This document shows positions 39,438 through 47,859 of a stretch of DNA of 64,000 nucleotides, one piece after another (within the stretch, counting starts at the first letter, position 1; each line of letters opens with the position of its first letter). The translations under genes and the position numbers were made by a program. Source of the stretch: Yersinia rochesterensis (GTDB lineage: Bacteria > Pseudomonadota > Gammaproteobacteria > Enterobacterales > Enterobacteriaceae); assembly GCF_003600645.1 (NCBI RefSeq), contig NZ_CP032482.1, positions 3,844,001 through 3,908,000 of the forward strand. The letters run 5' to 3'. The notes beneath the pieces are model-generated. The model had not been told where the DNA came from and ran no database searches. It saw nothing but the letters and a program-made list of their open reading frames with translations.

Positions 39438-40088
39438 TTAAGAGATTGCGACTGGGAAAATAGACCCTAAAATCATGGCACCCAAAATTGCGCCACCGGT
39501 AATAGGTTTGTTCCACAGATAAAATAGTAATGCGCCGCCTAAAGAACCGATACCAATTGGAATTGAGGCGGTAATGGCGGATAAAATAATCAATGGCCCT
39601 AAGAAACGGCCAGATGAATTACCTGCGCCCATCATGACATCAGCACCGTAAGTCGAATTACTTTGGTTAATGGTAAATTTACGTGCCAAAATAATCAGAT
39701 AGCCGATAGCTAAACCAATAAGCAAACCCGTCACTAAAGAAGCAGCGAAATTAGCGACTGGGAAGACAAATCCAGCGCCCAGTAATAATGCTGGCACGCC
39801 CAGACCAACGCCCGTTTGAATGGCTCCACCGATATCCAAAATACCGACCAGCGAACCTTCAATAATTCGGGCGAATAAGAAGCTGGCACCAAATGCAGCA
39901 ACCGCACCATAAACACCAGTGTCCATGCCCGCACGTAGCATTGAAACAAAGGCCACTTCGTTAAATGCGCCGATCCCATATAAATAATACATATGGGTAC
40001 CCGCGAATACACCGGAGGATAATAATCCTACAAAGATCGGAAATGACCAGTCGGCATACCAGAAATTATTCTTGGTTTGTTCATCCAT
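39438..40088 (-). CDS. DUF4310 family membrane protein
   Basis: A 216-residue hydrophobic protein with about five or six predicted membrane helices and glycine-rich stretches (GAGFVFPVANF, GGALLFYLWNKPI). The family is known only as DUF4310 and is always, as far as I recall, paired with DUF4311. ATG 40088 (MDEQTKNNF) lies 7 nt from AGGAG; ATG 40091 and TTG 40094 are alternatives. It probably forms a transporter with DUF4311, by analogy with two-component PTS membrane units; I see no EII phosphorylation motif. Its start lies 21 bp after the DUF4311 stop codon. Confidence 0.82.
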   Translation of the reverse strand: MDEQTKNNFWYADWSFPIFVGLLSSGVFAGTHMYYLYGIGAFNEVAFVSMLRAGMDTGVYGAVAAFGASFLFARIIEGSLVGILDIGGAIQTGVGLGVPALLLGAGFVFPVANFAASLVTGLLIGLAIGYLIILARKFTINQSNSTYGADVMMGAGNSSGRFLGPLIILSAITASIPIGIGSLGGALLFYLWNKPITGGAILGAMILGSIFPVAIS

Positions 40089-40109
40089 CATCAAGCTCCT
40101 CTCGCTGTG

Positions 40110-40886
40110 TTATTTTCCGCTTAATGCGTTATGAATAGTGTCGAGCCATACTGGAGCACTCAGACTGAATGATTCCAGGAATTTCAGATCGAATCCGCGG
40201 AAGAAACCACTGAGCACGAATAACAGCACAATAACTGTCATCATGATTTTGGTAACTTTATTCCAGCCGCTTTCCTCAACACCTTTACCAATTAAAATAC
40301 CCAGAACCAGGCCCGGTACTGCGTTGCCCATAATTAACTGCGCCAAACCGCCGAAAATAGTGGCCCAGAAACCAGAGCGACGCCCAGCATCAATTGCCGC
40401 TAACCAGAAAATAACTGGCATCACGGTGTTAACCAGAATATTTGCCGCAGGTACCAGCACTTTAATTGCCGTGACCTGTAATGCCGCAGGAACTGCCGAT
40501 GCCGTGGTATTTAAAAAGCTGACCACAATAACCCCGATAATCCCGCAGGCAATCGCCATTTTTTTCGGGTTATGCATGGTTTCCGCCACATTGCGATTTT
40601 TAATCATCAATGCTGCGGCACCCCAGTTAGGAATAATGCGGTGGTCGACGTCTTGAGTAAAAGCCCCTGCTGCCACTGAAGAAGCCCAGGCGTTGAAGAA
40701 GAACCCTAACCCAAAGGAGAAATGCGAAGCCGGATCACCCTCACACGAGTTCAACTCGCCCAAGGTACGAAACGCCCCCATTCCCTGTATGGTCGGTGCA
40801 TGGAACATGCGGGCGGCCCCCACACCAACCCCCACACCGACCAATCCGCCGATAATAATCGACTTAAAAAGAATGATTAGAAACAT
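40110..40886 (-). CDS. DUF4311 domain membrane protein
   Basis: A 258-residue protein with about six membrane helices and a glycine/valine-rich first helix (GGLVGVGVGVGAARMFHAP). A polar loop holds conserved-looking CEGDPASHF and FTQDVDHRIIPNWGAAAL, which could be a substrate or partner site. It is the presumed partner of DUF4310. No ATP-binding, EIIB or EIIA motif is present, so the energy source cannot be told. It sits 18 bp from DUF4312. Confidence 0.82.
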   Translation of the reverse strand: MFLIILFKSIIIGGLVGVGVGVGAARMFHAPTIQGMGAFRTLGELNSCEGDPASHFSFGLGFFFNAWASSVAAGAFTQDVDHRIIPNWGAAALMIKNRNVAETMHNPKKMAIACGIIGVIVVSFLNTTASAVPAALQVTAIKVLVPAANILVNTVMPVIFWLAAIDAGRRSGFWATIFGGLAQLIMGNAVPGLVLGILIGKGVEESGWNKVTKIMMTVIVLLFVLSGFFRGFDLKFLESFSLSAPVWLDTIHNALSGK

Positions 40887-40904
40887 CAGTTTATCCTTTT
40901 CATC

Positions 40905-41201
40905 TTATTTAGAAACGAAGATAACCTTATCTGTATTAATGATTGTCACACTCACGGTAATATCTAATTCGACACTGTAGGTTTTTCTTTCCCGCGACAG
41001 GAAAAAGAATAAAAACTTTTCATTTTTTACTGATAATTCTGCTTTTAATACTTTTACGTCTTGTGGCTCAATTCGCAGCAAAATATTTTGTGTCGACTTC
41101 AATACCGTATTCTGGACATTACCGAGTGCATTAGCGAAAGCTTTACCTTTAGTATCGCCTTTACCTTTGACTTGCACCTGAGTGGTATATTGCTCTTTCA
41201 T
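40905..41201 (-). CDS. DUF4312 family protein
   Basis: A 98-residue soluble protein, charged and beta-strand-rich in appearance, with no signal peptide and no recognisable catalytic motif (VQVKGKGDTKGKAFANALG at the start). It overlaps the SFCGS gene by one base (TAATG), showing coupled translation. It may be an accessory subunit of the DUF4310/DUF4311 pair; function unknown. The region is more A+T-rich than its neighbours. Confidence 0.82.
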   Translation of the reverse strand: MKEQYTTQVQVKGKGDTKGKAFANALGNVQNTVLKSTQNILLRIEPQDVKVLKAELSVKNEKFLFFFLSRERKTYSVELDITVSVTIINTDKVIFVSK

Positions 41202-41566
41202 TACGGCTGACCATATTTCTTGATATAGGCTTCCACCAGCTTTTGCCCTAATTCTTCTTTATCCATAAATCCGAAGCCTAAAACCTTGCAGCCTTCGTTT
41301 ATTGCCGTCACGCCTTCTTCCACTGAACGCATGCCGTATTTAGCTTTGTAGCCATATTTATTTTGTGCAGTAATAGCGCCTGCACCGCCACTACCACAGA
41401 ATGAAATACCGAAATCTGCTTGTTCGCTATTCATCACATCGCCCAATTTCATATCTGCGGCCACTCCGGGAATAACCACCACGCGGCCACCGGCTAACTC
41501 AACACCTTGCCCAACTTTCTGGCCTTTTCCTAAACGGTCGCCAATCACAACAGTAATTTGACTCAT
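41201..41566 (-). CDS. SFCGS family glycine-rich protein
   Basis: A 121-residue cytoplasmic protein named for its SFCGS motif (residues 55-59, Cys57). The segment ISFCGSGGAGAITAQNKYG resembles the active-site loop of ribose-5-phosphate isomerase B and LacA/LacB isomerases (CGTG, then ANK, then G). The N-terminal VVIGDRLGKGQKVG looks like a nucleotide- or phosphate-handling strand-loop. It may be an isomerase-fold sugar-phosphate enzyme or a phosphocarrier; the sequence does not decide. It is the second gene of the operon. Confidence 0.8.
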   Translation of the reverse strand: MSQITVVIGDRLGKGQKVGQGVELAGGRVVVIPGVAADMKLGDVMNSEQADFGISFCGSGGAGAITAQNKYGYKAKYGMRSVEEGVTAINEGCKVLGFGFMDKEELGQKLVEAYIKKYGQP

Positions 41567-41589
41567 AGTATTTTCTCCAGAACAGGTTT

Positions 41590-41934
41590 TTATGGGTTAT
41601 TATCTTTCGCTACTTCAAAATGCACCGACAACAAATAAGCTTCTTCAATGGGTAAATTAGGAAATTTATCGACCACCTGCTGAGCCATTTGCATCGAATG
41701 TGCTGAAATCTCATCAAATAATGATTTATCTACTTCAGGTAGTGGCTCGCCCGTTATTGAGCGCAAGACCATAGCCCGAATATGTGATGTCAACATTTGC
41801 TGCTGAACAGCATTGGTAAAAATATTTTCGGCATTTAACATCGCGGTAATTTCACCTAATACCCGCTCAGTGATGGTAATGGCCTCTTTCATTCCAGGGT
41901 CTTCGGCTGCATTCAATGCGGCTACATCATTCAC
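41590..41934 (-). CDS. Small PRD domain protein
   Basis: A 114-residue protein that is essentially a single PTS regulation domain: helical throughout, with histidines in MLTSHIRAMVLR and at the end in YLLSVHFEVAK, where PRDs are phosphorylated. It has no DNA- or RNA-binding domain. Translation likely begins at GTG 41934, with AGAGGA 8 nt upstream. As the first gene of the operon it may relay PTS phosphorylation to the large PRD regulator or to the transporter; this is inference. Confidence 0.75.
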   Translation of the reverse strand: MNDVAALNAAEDPGMKEAITITERVLGEITAMLNAENIFTNAVQQQMLTSHIRAMVLRSITGEPLPEVDKSLFDEISAHSMQMAQQVVDKFPNLPIEEAYLLSVHFEVAKDNNP

Positions 41935-42275
41935 GCTGGCAATCCTCTATTCCTTACGGCTACAACTTTCTGACTGCAAAGATAAGTTCAGTTATTTATT
42001 CGTCATCCCTTGCCTCTGCGCTATAACATCACCCTACCTGCAAGCGGAATGGGTGTGTAGCGGCATTTTTTCCAGTTCAAAGTGGAAATGTAATGGACTG
42101 AAGGGATCACTTTCGCAAAATACGCCGTCACATCCCTAACTTAATCATTAACAACAAAATAACTTGCTATATAAATAGAGGGTGGAAGCAGATACTGGAA
42201 AAAAGTTCGTGATCCGGATCTCTTTCTTTTCTCGCCGGAAGCGCCTAATATCAGAGTAATATTAAGCTATTTTCG
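41935..42275. promoter_or_regulatory. Divergent gap between the PRD operon and rnk
   Basis: About 340 bp, A+T-rich, which must contain the promoter of the minus-strand operon. I found no sigma-54 minus 24/minus 12 pair there. On the plus strand TATATAAAT (42168-42176) is a possible minus 10 for a short transcript ending at the hairpin before rnk. Confidence 0.4.
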
Positions 42276-42312
42276 AACACCCCCTCTCCTATGGCGTGGG
42301 GGTGTTGTTTTT
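42276..42312 (+). terminator. Terminator-like hairpin just upstream of rnk
   Basis: The stem AACACCCCC/GGGGGTGTT with a 13-base loop is followed by GTTTTT. It ends 32 bp before the rnk start codon, so it would stop a transcript before rnk: either an attenuator in the rnk leader or the end of a small RNA. Confidence 0.65.
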
Positions 42313-42343
42313 ATGTTTTGTTGAAATTGAATTGGAGAGTGGT

Positions 42344-42754
42344 ATGACCAAGCCAACCATCACGATTAACGAGCTGGATGCTGAACGTTTGGATGCGTTA
42401 CTGGCGCAACCGGCCTTTGCCGGTTCAGTGGTCGCAACAGCGCTCAATGAAGAACTGGATCGGGCAGAAATCCTGCCCCCGAATGCTATCCCGGCAGATG
42501 TCGTGACCATGAACAGTCGCGTGCGTTTTCGCGATCTGAACAGCCAGGAAGAACATATCCGCACATTGGTTTATCCGGCGTCGCTGAAAGACAGCAACGA
42601 GCAGCTCTCTGTCATGGCACCATTAGGTGCGGCATTGCTGGGGTTGCATGTGAATGACGAAATTAGTTGGAAATTGCCGGGTGGGGATGAAGCCCGCATT
42701 ATCGTGCTGGAATTACTTTATCAGCCGGAAGCTGCCGGTGAATATCACCGCTAA
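42344..42754 (+). CDS. rnk: Nucleoside diphosphate kinase regulator Rnk
   Basis: Rnk is a GreA/GreB-like protein that binds RNA polymerase near the secondary channel and affects nucleoside diphosphate kinase levels. It has a short N-terminal coiled coil and a C-terminal FKBP-like domain with the conserved [23 protein letters not shown] segment, split here only for description. The frame extends 16 codons upstream; ATG 42344 (MTKPTITIN) has GGAGAG at good spacing and gives the E. coli length of 136 residues. Confidence 0.95.
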   Translation: MTKPTITINELDAERLDALLAQPAFAGSVVATALNEELDRAEILPPNAIPADVVTMNSRVRFRDLNSQEEHIRTLVYPASLKDSNEQLSVMAPLGAALLGLHVNDEISWKLPGGDEARIIVLELLYQPEAAGEYHR

Positions 42755-42801
42755 TTTATGTAATGGGGTAACGACCTAAGGCCATTACCCTCTTTCCCTG
42801 A

Positions 42802-43188
42802 TCAGCGATACTTTTTGTGGTAAGTATCGCGCGTCGGTTTAAAGTCTTGTGCCGCTTTTTTAGCTTCATCTAACTTGCCTTGACCAGCTAATGCCAGCGC
42901 GCCATCAATCTGCCCGATCAATAAGTCTAAACCGTGGCGGAAATCTTTCACTTCAGGACTATCTTCAGCTTTGTCTTTTAACTTAGTCGGAATCCCTTTC
43001 TGTGCATCAAGTGCTGCGACCCGCATTGCCTGTAAACCTTGATTAATCGCATCGGTAGAGTCGGCTTTCAGCACTTTGCCGTAATTCTCGGCAATCGTAT
43101 CCATGTTATCTGCCACACTGGCAGCCATCGCCAAGCTGCTGGCACACAGCAATGCCGCGGCCATCAAGGCCATTATTTTCTTGCTCAT
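42802..43188 (-). CDS. cybC: Cytochrome b562
   Basis: A soluble periplasmic four-helix haem protein of unknown physiological role. A signal peptide (to about residue 21, AMA-A) precedes a mature domain of about 107 residues. The haem ligands are conserved: a methionine near mature position 7 (ADNMDT) and a histidine close to the C-terminus (TYHKKYR). Family alignment places the start at ATG 43188 (MSKKIMALM), far inside the long frame that opens at 43335. It lies downstream of pmbA on the same strand, with a terminator between. Confidence 0.93.
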   Translation of the reverse strand: MSKKIMALMAAALLCASSLAMAASVADNMDTIAENYGKVLKADSTDAINQGLQAMRVAALDAQKGIPTKLKDKAEDSPEVKDFRHGLDLLIGQIDGALALAGQGKLDEAKKAAQDFKPTRDTYHKKYR

Positions 43189-43317
43189 GCTCACATTCCT
43201 TATAATTATTGTTAAATCACGACACATCATTATTACATTGCTCATACATAACATAGGCAATGCAGGGACAATCTGACAATGACTTTTTGTAATCAAATAA
43301 GGAAAGCTCGAAAAAGA

Positions 43318-43347
43318 GCAAAAAAAAACTGGCAACAGATGCCAGCT
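43318..43347 (-). terminator. pmbA terminator
   Basis: The stem CTGGCA/TGCCAG (43329-43345) is followed on the minus strand by a run of about ten Ts, about 25 nt past the pmbA stop. Confidence 0.88.
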
Positions 43348-43369
43348 TTAGATTCACAGCAACAATATA

Positions 43370-44710
43370 TTATTCGCCCGCAATCTTCATCGCAGGTAAT
43401 AAAATAGAGCCGCACTGAATGTTACTGCGGGTTTCGATGTCGCTGCCCACACTCACGATATTACGCAACATATCTTTCAGATTACCGGCGATGGTTATCT
43501 CGCTGACCGGATACTGAATCTCACCGTTTTCAACCCAAAAACCGGCCGCGCCACGGGAATAATCACCGGTCACGGTGCTAACCCCCTGCCCCATTAACTC
43601 AGTCACCACCAACCCTTTGTCCAGTTGTTTGAGCATCCCGGCGAAGTCCTGCCCCTGGCCGGCAATGCGCCAGTTATGGATACCACCCGCATGGCCGGTA
43701 CTTTGCAGCCCCAACTTACGGGCCGAATAGCTGGTCAACAGATAGGTTTGCAGCACCCCGTCCTTGACGATCTCGCGTTGCAGCGTGCGCACGCCCTCAC
43801 TGTCAAAGGGGGTCGAAGCCAAGCCACGCAGTAAATGTGGATGTTCTTCAATAGTTAGCCACTCCGGCAAAATCTGCTTGCCAAGGTGGTCGAGTAAGAA
43901 AGTGGATTTACGATAAATATTGCCGCCGCTAATAGCCGAAACCAAGTGACCAAACAGGCCGGTAGCGACTTCTGCGGCAAACAACACCGGCGACTGCATA
44001 GTCGGCAGTTTGCGGGGTGATAAGCGGGATAAAGTACGGCGGGCGCACTCTTCACCGACCCATTCCGGGTTGGCTAAATCTTCCATTCGACGGCCAATGG
44101 TATAGGCGTAATCCCGCTCCATATCACCATTGTGCTCTGCAATCACACTGCTGGAGAGTGAATGGCGGCTTGAGCAGTAACTCTGCAACATCCCGTGGCT
44201 ATTACCGAACACCCTGATGCCATAATGGCTATTAAAACTACCACCTTCGGTATTGGTAATCCGCTTGTCAGCCTGCAATGCCGCTTGTTCTGCGCGGGCG
44301 GCCAGCAAGATACCTTGCTCAGCATCTAAATCGCTCGGATGGAACAAATCCAGATCTGGCGCTTCAAAGGCCAGCAGCGATTTTTCCGCCGGGCCAGCAT
44401 AAGGATCCGGTGAGGTATAGCGGGCGATATCCAGTGCAGCCTGCACCGTACGGGCGACCGCATCCGGATTTAAGTCAGTGGTGGAGGCGCTACCCTTACG
44501 CTGTTGATGATAAACAGTGATTCCCAGCGCACCATCGCTGTTGAATTCCACGTTTTCCACTTCACCAAAGCGGGTGCTGACACTGATTCCGGTGGTTTTG
44601 CTTACGGCAACTTCGGCCGCATCAGAACCCGCACGGGCTAACTCTAAAGCCTGTGCAACTGCTTGTTCCAGCGTTTTACGCTGTTCTGCAACTTGAGTGA
44701 CTACTTTCAT
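43370..44710 (-). CDS. pmbA: Metalloprotease subunit PmbA (TldE)
   Basis: PmbA/TldE pairs with TldD to form a protease that processes unfolded peptides such as microcin B17 precursor and degrades CcdA. TldE lacks the zinc site and serves as the structural partner. The 446-residue protein closely matches E. coli PmbA, with [19 protein letters not shown] and [15 protein letters not shown]. The open frame begins 43 codons earlier; ATG 44710 ([10 protein letters not shown]) is taken from alignment. It is divergent from darP. Its partner tldD is also in this window, about 8 kb away. Confidence 0.96.
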   Translation of the reverse strand: MKVVTQVAEQRKTLEQAVAQALELARAGSDAAEVAVSKTTGISVSTRFGEVENVEFNSDGALGITVYHQQRKGSASTTDLNPDAVARTVQAALDIARYTSPDPYAGPAEKSLLAFEAPDLDLFHPSDLDAEQGILLAARAEQAALQADKRITNTEGGSFNSHYGIRVFGNSHGMLQSYCSSRHSLSSSVIAEHNGDMERDYAYTIGRRMEDLANPEWVGEECARRTLSRLSPRKLPTMQSPVLFAAEVATGLFGHLVSAISGGNIYRKSTFLLDHLGKQILPEWLTIEEHPHLLRGLASTPFDSEGVRTLQREIVKDGVLQTYLLTSYSARKLGLQSTGHAGGIHNWRIAGQGQDFAGMLKQLDKGLVVTELMGQGVSTVTGDYSRGAAGFWVENGEIQYPVSEITIAGNLKDMLRNIVSVGSDIETRSNIQCGSILLPAMKIAGE

Positions 44711-44878
44711 CAGTCTGCCATAATTAATGAGATAATCGTTCAGGAAAGTGTCGTAATACGACGACTTACACGGATAAAATAGAGAATGTCCTGATTCTGA
44801 GTTTATCAGAGATCTTCGTACAATTTCGCAGAAAGCCAACAGCCTGCTACAATTAGCCTCTTTTTAAGGAATTTGACC

Positions 44879-45424
44879 ATGAACAAGCAGCCCGAAGACT
44901 GGCTAGATGAAGTCCCAGAAGATAAAAATGACGATGATGAAGAAATTATCTGGGTCAGTAAAAGTGAAATTAAACGTGATGCTGAAGCGCTGAAAGACCT
45001 CGGTACTGAACTGGTTGAGCTGGGTAAAAATGCGCTAGAGAAGATCCCATTGGATGAAGATCTGCTGGCAGCCGTTGAATTAGCACAGAAAATCAAGAAA
45101 GAAGGCCGCCGCCGCCAGATCCAGTTAATTGGTAAAATGCTGCGCGCCCGTGATGTAGAGCCGATTCAAACTGCATTGGATAAACTGAAAAACCGCCATA
45201 ATCAGCAAGTCTCGCTGTTCCACAAACTGGAATTACTGCGCGACCGTTTGGTTGAAGAAGGCGATGATGCTATCCCGACCGTGTTGGAATTGTATCCAGA
45301 GGCTGACCGCCAACAGCTGCGTAGCTTGGTGCGTAATGCCCAGAAAGAGAAAGCTGCCAATAAACCGCCGAAATCATTCCGCCAGATTTTCCAGTATCTG
45401 CGTGAATTGGCTGAGAAAAAGTAA
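44879..45424 (+). CDS. darP: Ribosome-associated protein DarP (YjgA)
   Basis: DarP (formerly YjgA) binds late 50S assembly intermediates and helps shape the peptidyl-transferase centre. The 181-residue protein has an acidic start ([21 protein letters not shown]), a helical body and the conserved [15 protein letters not shown] end. AAGGA lies 8 nt before ATG 44879; the frame begins two codons earlier with TTG. It is divergent from pmbA, the same pairing as in E. coli. Confidence 0.95.
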   Translation: MNKQPEDWLDEVPEDKNDDDEEIIWVSKSEIKRDAEALKDLGTELVELGKNALEKIPLDEDLLAAVELAQKIKKEGRRRQIQLIGKMLRARDVEPIQTALDKLKNRHNQQVSLFHKLELLRDRLVEEGDDAIPTVLELYPEADRQQLRSLVRNAQKEKAANKPPKSFRQIFQYLRELAEKK

Positions 45425-45456
45425 TCATCGGGCGGGGCCGGGTCAAAGGGGCCAGT

Positions 45457-45723
45457 TCAAGTTATATTGAAACGCAGGCTCCCGGCCAGCTCCTCTTCCG
45501 CCTCTTCGAACAATAAAACTATTGCCCCAAAACGGCGTTTCCGGCGGTGATTGAAATGAATAAATTCAATCTCTACCGGTAAAGCTATCTCGCCCGTTAC
45601 CACATCCCACAGCGCATCCAGATTGGCACCAAAACCTTCGCCCAGCGCAAACTTTTGGGAGAATGCGTCGTAAAAAGCGGGAAGATCCGGTATATGGTCA
45701 AAATCGAATACCACTTTTACCAT
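45457..45723 (-). CDS. yhcO: Barstar-like ribonuclease inhibitor YhcO
   Basis: An 88-residue barstar-family protein that should bind and block a barnase-type RNase in the cytoplasm. The barstar signature is present: an early FDFDHIPDLPAFYDAF, acidic residues in the inhibitor helix (GANLDALWDVVTG), and a final strand region. It begins 4 bp after the stop of the barnase-like gene, so both should be made together, which would protect the cell before the RNase is exported. Confidence 0.92.
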   Translation of the reverse strand: MVKVVFDFDHIPDLPAFYDAFSQKFALGEGFGANLDALWDVVTGEIALPVEIEFIHFNHRRKRRFGAIVLLFEEAEEELAGSLRFNIT

Positions 45724-45727
45724 CTTT

Positions 45728-46201
45728 TTACTCCATCCGAATGAAATGCTTGTAGTGATCCTGAGTCAGATAAATCAGGCCGTCATTGGAGTAAAGCAAC
45801 CGATCAGTACCACGATGCCCGCAACGATAATTCACATCGGCCTCACGCCAGTTGCGGCCTTTGGCATCGGGCAGTTGGCGTTCACGGTTAGAAAAACGAT
45901 CGCCACCAATGGCCTTACCCGGCAATACCTTACACAAATTGCCGTCTTTTGGATTCCAGCCCTTTTCGCGCGCCTGTTGCTTAGTAATATAAAAATCCGG
46001 CAGGCGGTGATGGGCTTGCAAGTATTTGGCCACCTGCTGGTGCTGAGTTAATTGCTCGATAGGTGCTGGGGCCGATAACTGTGGCCGCTCTAAGTCCGGC
46101 GCTTGGCCGATAGCGCGCACAGTGACACCGTCGATACTCTGCCATGCTGCCACGGCCAACACCAATAACGCCGCCAGAATAGCTATAAGTCGTTTATTCA
46201 T
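45728..46201 (-). CDS. Secreted barnase-like ribonuclease
   Basis: A 157-residue guanyl-specific RNase of the barnase family (N1/T1 class). An N-terminal hydrophobic segment (about residues 4-20) acts as signal peptide or membrane anchor. Residues 55-157 align with barnase throughout: HHRLPDFYITKQQA, then GGDRFSNRE (Asp101, Arg106), WREADVNYRCGHRGTDR (general base Glu120, Arg130, Arg134) and QDHYKHF (general acid His149). Two cysteines (90 and 127) may form a disulfide. All catalytic residues are kept, so it is likely active. It precedes the yhcO inhibitor gene by 4 bp. Confidence 0.9.
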   Translation of the reverse strand: MNKRLIAILAALLVLAVAAWQSIDGVTVRAIGQAPDLERPQLSAPAPIEQLTQHQQVAKYLQAHHRLPDFYITKQQAREKGWNPKDGNLCKVLPGKAIGGDRFSNRERQLPDAKGRNWREADVNYRCGHRGTDRLLYSNDGLIYLTQDHYKHFIRME

Positions 46202-46295
46202 GGTTCTCCTTAACCTTTTGTGTTCCTCTCATTGTGCTGCTCATGGTGATTGCCCATGCCCCACTCTATTAATCAAAATACGATATGAATCTGCA

Positions 46296-47789
46296 TCATA
46301 GATTGCCCAGATGAAGGGTTTTGACTTCCATAAACTCATCCAGCCCCAGCACCGAACCTTCACGACCCAGACCAGACTCTTTAACGCCACCGAAAGGCGC
46401 TAACTCGGTTGAAACCGAGCTTTCGTTCACACCAATCATACCGCTTTCCAGCGCATCTGAAACCCGGAATACTCGCTGTAAGTTCTGAGTATAAAAATAA
46501 GCCGCTAACCCGAATGGCGTGTTATTCGCCCGCTGAATGACTTCCTCTTCCGTTTTAAAACGGAAACACGCCGCCAGTGGGCCAAAGGTCTCTTCAGAGG
46601 CCACTTTCATCTGCTCTGTAGCATCTGCAATCACCGTCGGCTGGAAGAAATTACCGCCCAGTTTATGGCGGCTACCACCGGCCAATAATCGCCCGCCTTT
46701 CTCTAGCGCATCTTTGACGTGATCTTCCATTTTTTCCAACCCTGCGAGGTTAATCAGCGGCCCCATATTGACGTCTTTATCCATGCCGTTGCCCACTTTC
46801 AGTTTCTTGACTTCAGCGGCCAGCCGATTAACAAACTCGTCATAGACGCCATCCTGAATATAGAAGCGGTTGACACAAACACAGACTTGCCCGGCATTGC
46901 GGAATTTACAGGCCATAGCGCCCGCGATGGCAGCATCCAAATCGGCATCATCAAACACGATATACGGCGCATTCCCCCCCAGTTCCATGGAGATTTTCTT
47001 CATGGTGGCGGCGGCATTGCGCATCAAGGTTTTGCCGACTTCAGTCGAGCCGGTAAAGGAGATTTTGCGCACTTCAGGGCTGGCCATGATGGCATCACTG
47101 ATAGCATGGGTATCACCGGCAACACCATTAAGCACCCCGGCGGGCACCCCCGCCTGCTCGGCCAATGCCAGCAAAGCAAAGGCGGAAAGCGGCGTATTGT
47201 TAGCCGGTTTAATCAGCCCGGTACAACCGGCTGCCAGTGCAGGCCCCAGTTTGCGGGTGAGCATCGCCAATGGGAAATTCCACGGCGTGATAGCCGCCAC
47301 CACACCGACCGGTTCGCGGGTCGCCAGTATGCGGGCACCTTCTTTAGCGGGCGGGATGATTTCGCCATTGGCACGTTTAGCCTGCTCACTAAACCATTGA
47401 ATAAAGCTGGCGGCATAAGCAACCTCGCCCAGTGCTTCTTTCAATGGTTTACCTTGCTCAGAAACCATTATTTCAGCCAATGATTGCTGGTGTTCCATAA
47501 TCAGAAGATACCAACGCTGTAAAATTTCTGCGCGCTGTTTTGCGGGAGTTTTGCGCCAGGCAGGGAAAGCTTCGCTAGCGGCTTTAATGGCAGCTTCCGT
47601 TTCCTGTTTACCGGATTTAGCGACTTTTGCGACCAGCTCGCCGGTCGCAGGATTATGAACCGCAAAAGTATCCTGCGCCTGATGCCAAGAACCGCCGACA
47701 AAATAGCCAATATGATAAACACCGTCGCTATGTCGTTGCGCTTGTAAGGGATTGCTTAATGAGTTGCTCGATGGATTTTGTGCTGACAT
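46296..47789 (-). CDS. Aldehyde dehydrogenase, succinate-semialdehyde type (GabD-like)
   Basis: A 497-residue NAD(P)-dependent aldehyde dehydrogenase most similar to GabD, which oxidises succinate semialdehyde to succinate. The catalytic cysteine is Cys303 in GQVCVCVNR, the general base Glu269 in MELGGNAP, and the nucleotide-binding ITPWNFPLAM and FTGSTEVGK segments are present. The N-terminal 20 residues look disordered. There is no gabT or gabP beside it, so the physiological substrate is uncertain. An ERIC-like repeat follows on the upstream side. Confidence 0.85.
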   Translation of the reverse strand: MSAQNPSSNSLSNPLQAQRHSDGVYHIGYFVGGSWHQAQDTFAVHNPATGELVAKVAKSGKQETEAAIKAASEAFPAWRKTPAKQRAEILQRWYLLIMEHQQSLAEIMVSEQGKPLKEALGEVAYAASFIQWFSEQAKRANGEIIPPAKEGARILATREPVGVVAAITPWNFPLAMLTRKLGPALAAGCTGLIKPANNTPLSAFALLALAEQAGVPAGVLNGVAGDTHAISDAIMASPEVRKISFTGSTEVGKTLMRNAAATMKKISMELGGNAPYIVFDDADLDAAIAGAMACKFRNAGQVCVCVNRFYIQDGVYDEFVNRLAAEVKKLKVGNGMDKDVNMGPLINLAGLEKMEDHVKDALEKGGRLLAGGSRHKLGGNFFQPTVIADATEQMKVASEETFGPLAACFRFKTEEEVIQRANNTPFGLAAYFYTQNLQRVFRVSDALESGMIGVNESSVSTELAPFGGVKESGLGREGSVLGLDEFMEVKTLHLGNL

Positions 47790-47859
47790 CTTGTCGACCT
47801 CCTGAGGGAAATAATGCCCTCCATCAGTGGAGGGCGAGGAAGGATGGTTCCATTAAGTA

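Noticed and set aside
41935-42275. Sigma-54 promoter upstream of the PRD operon
   Set aside because: Some dga-type operons use sigma-54, so I looked for TGGCA and TTGCA at the right spacing on the minus strand and found none. The regulator here also lacks an AAA+ domain.
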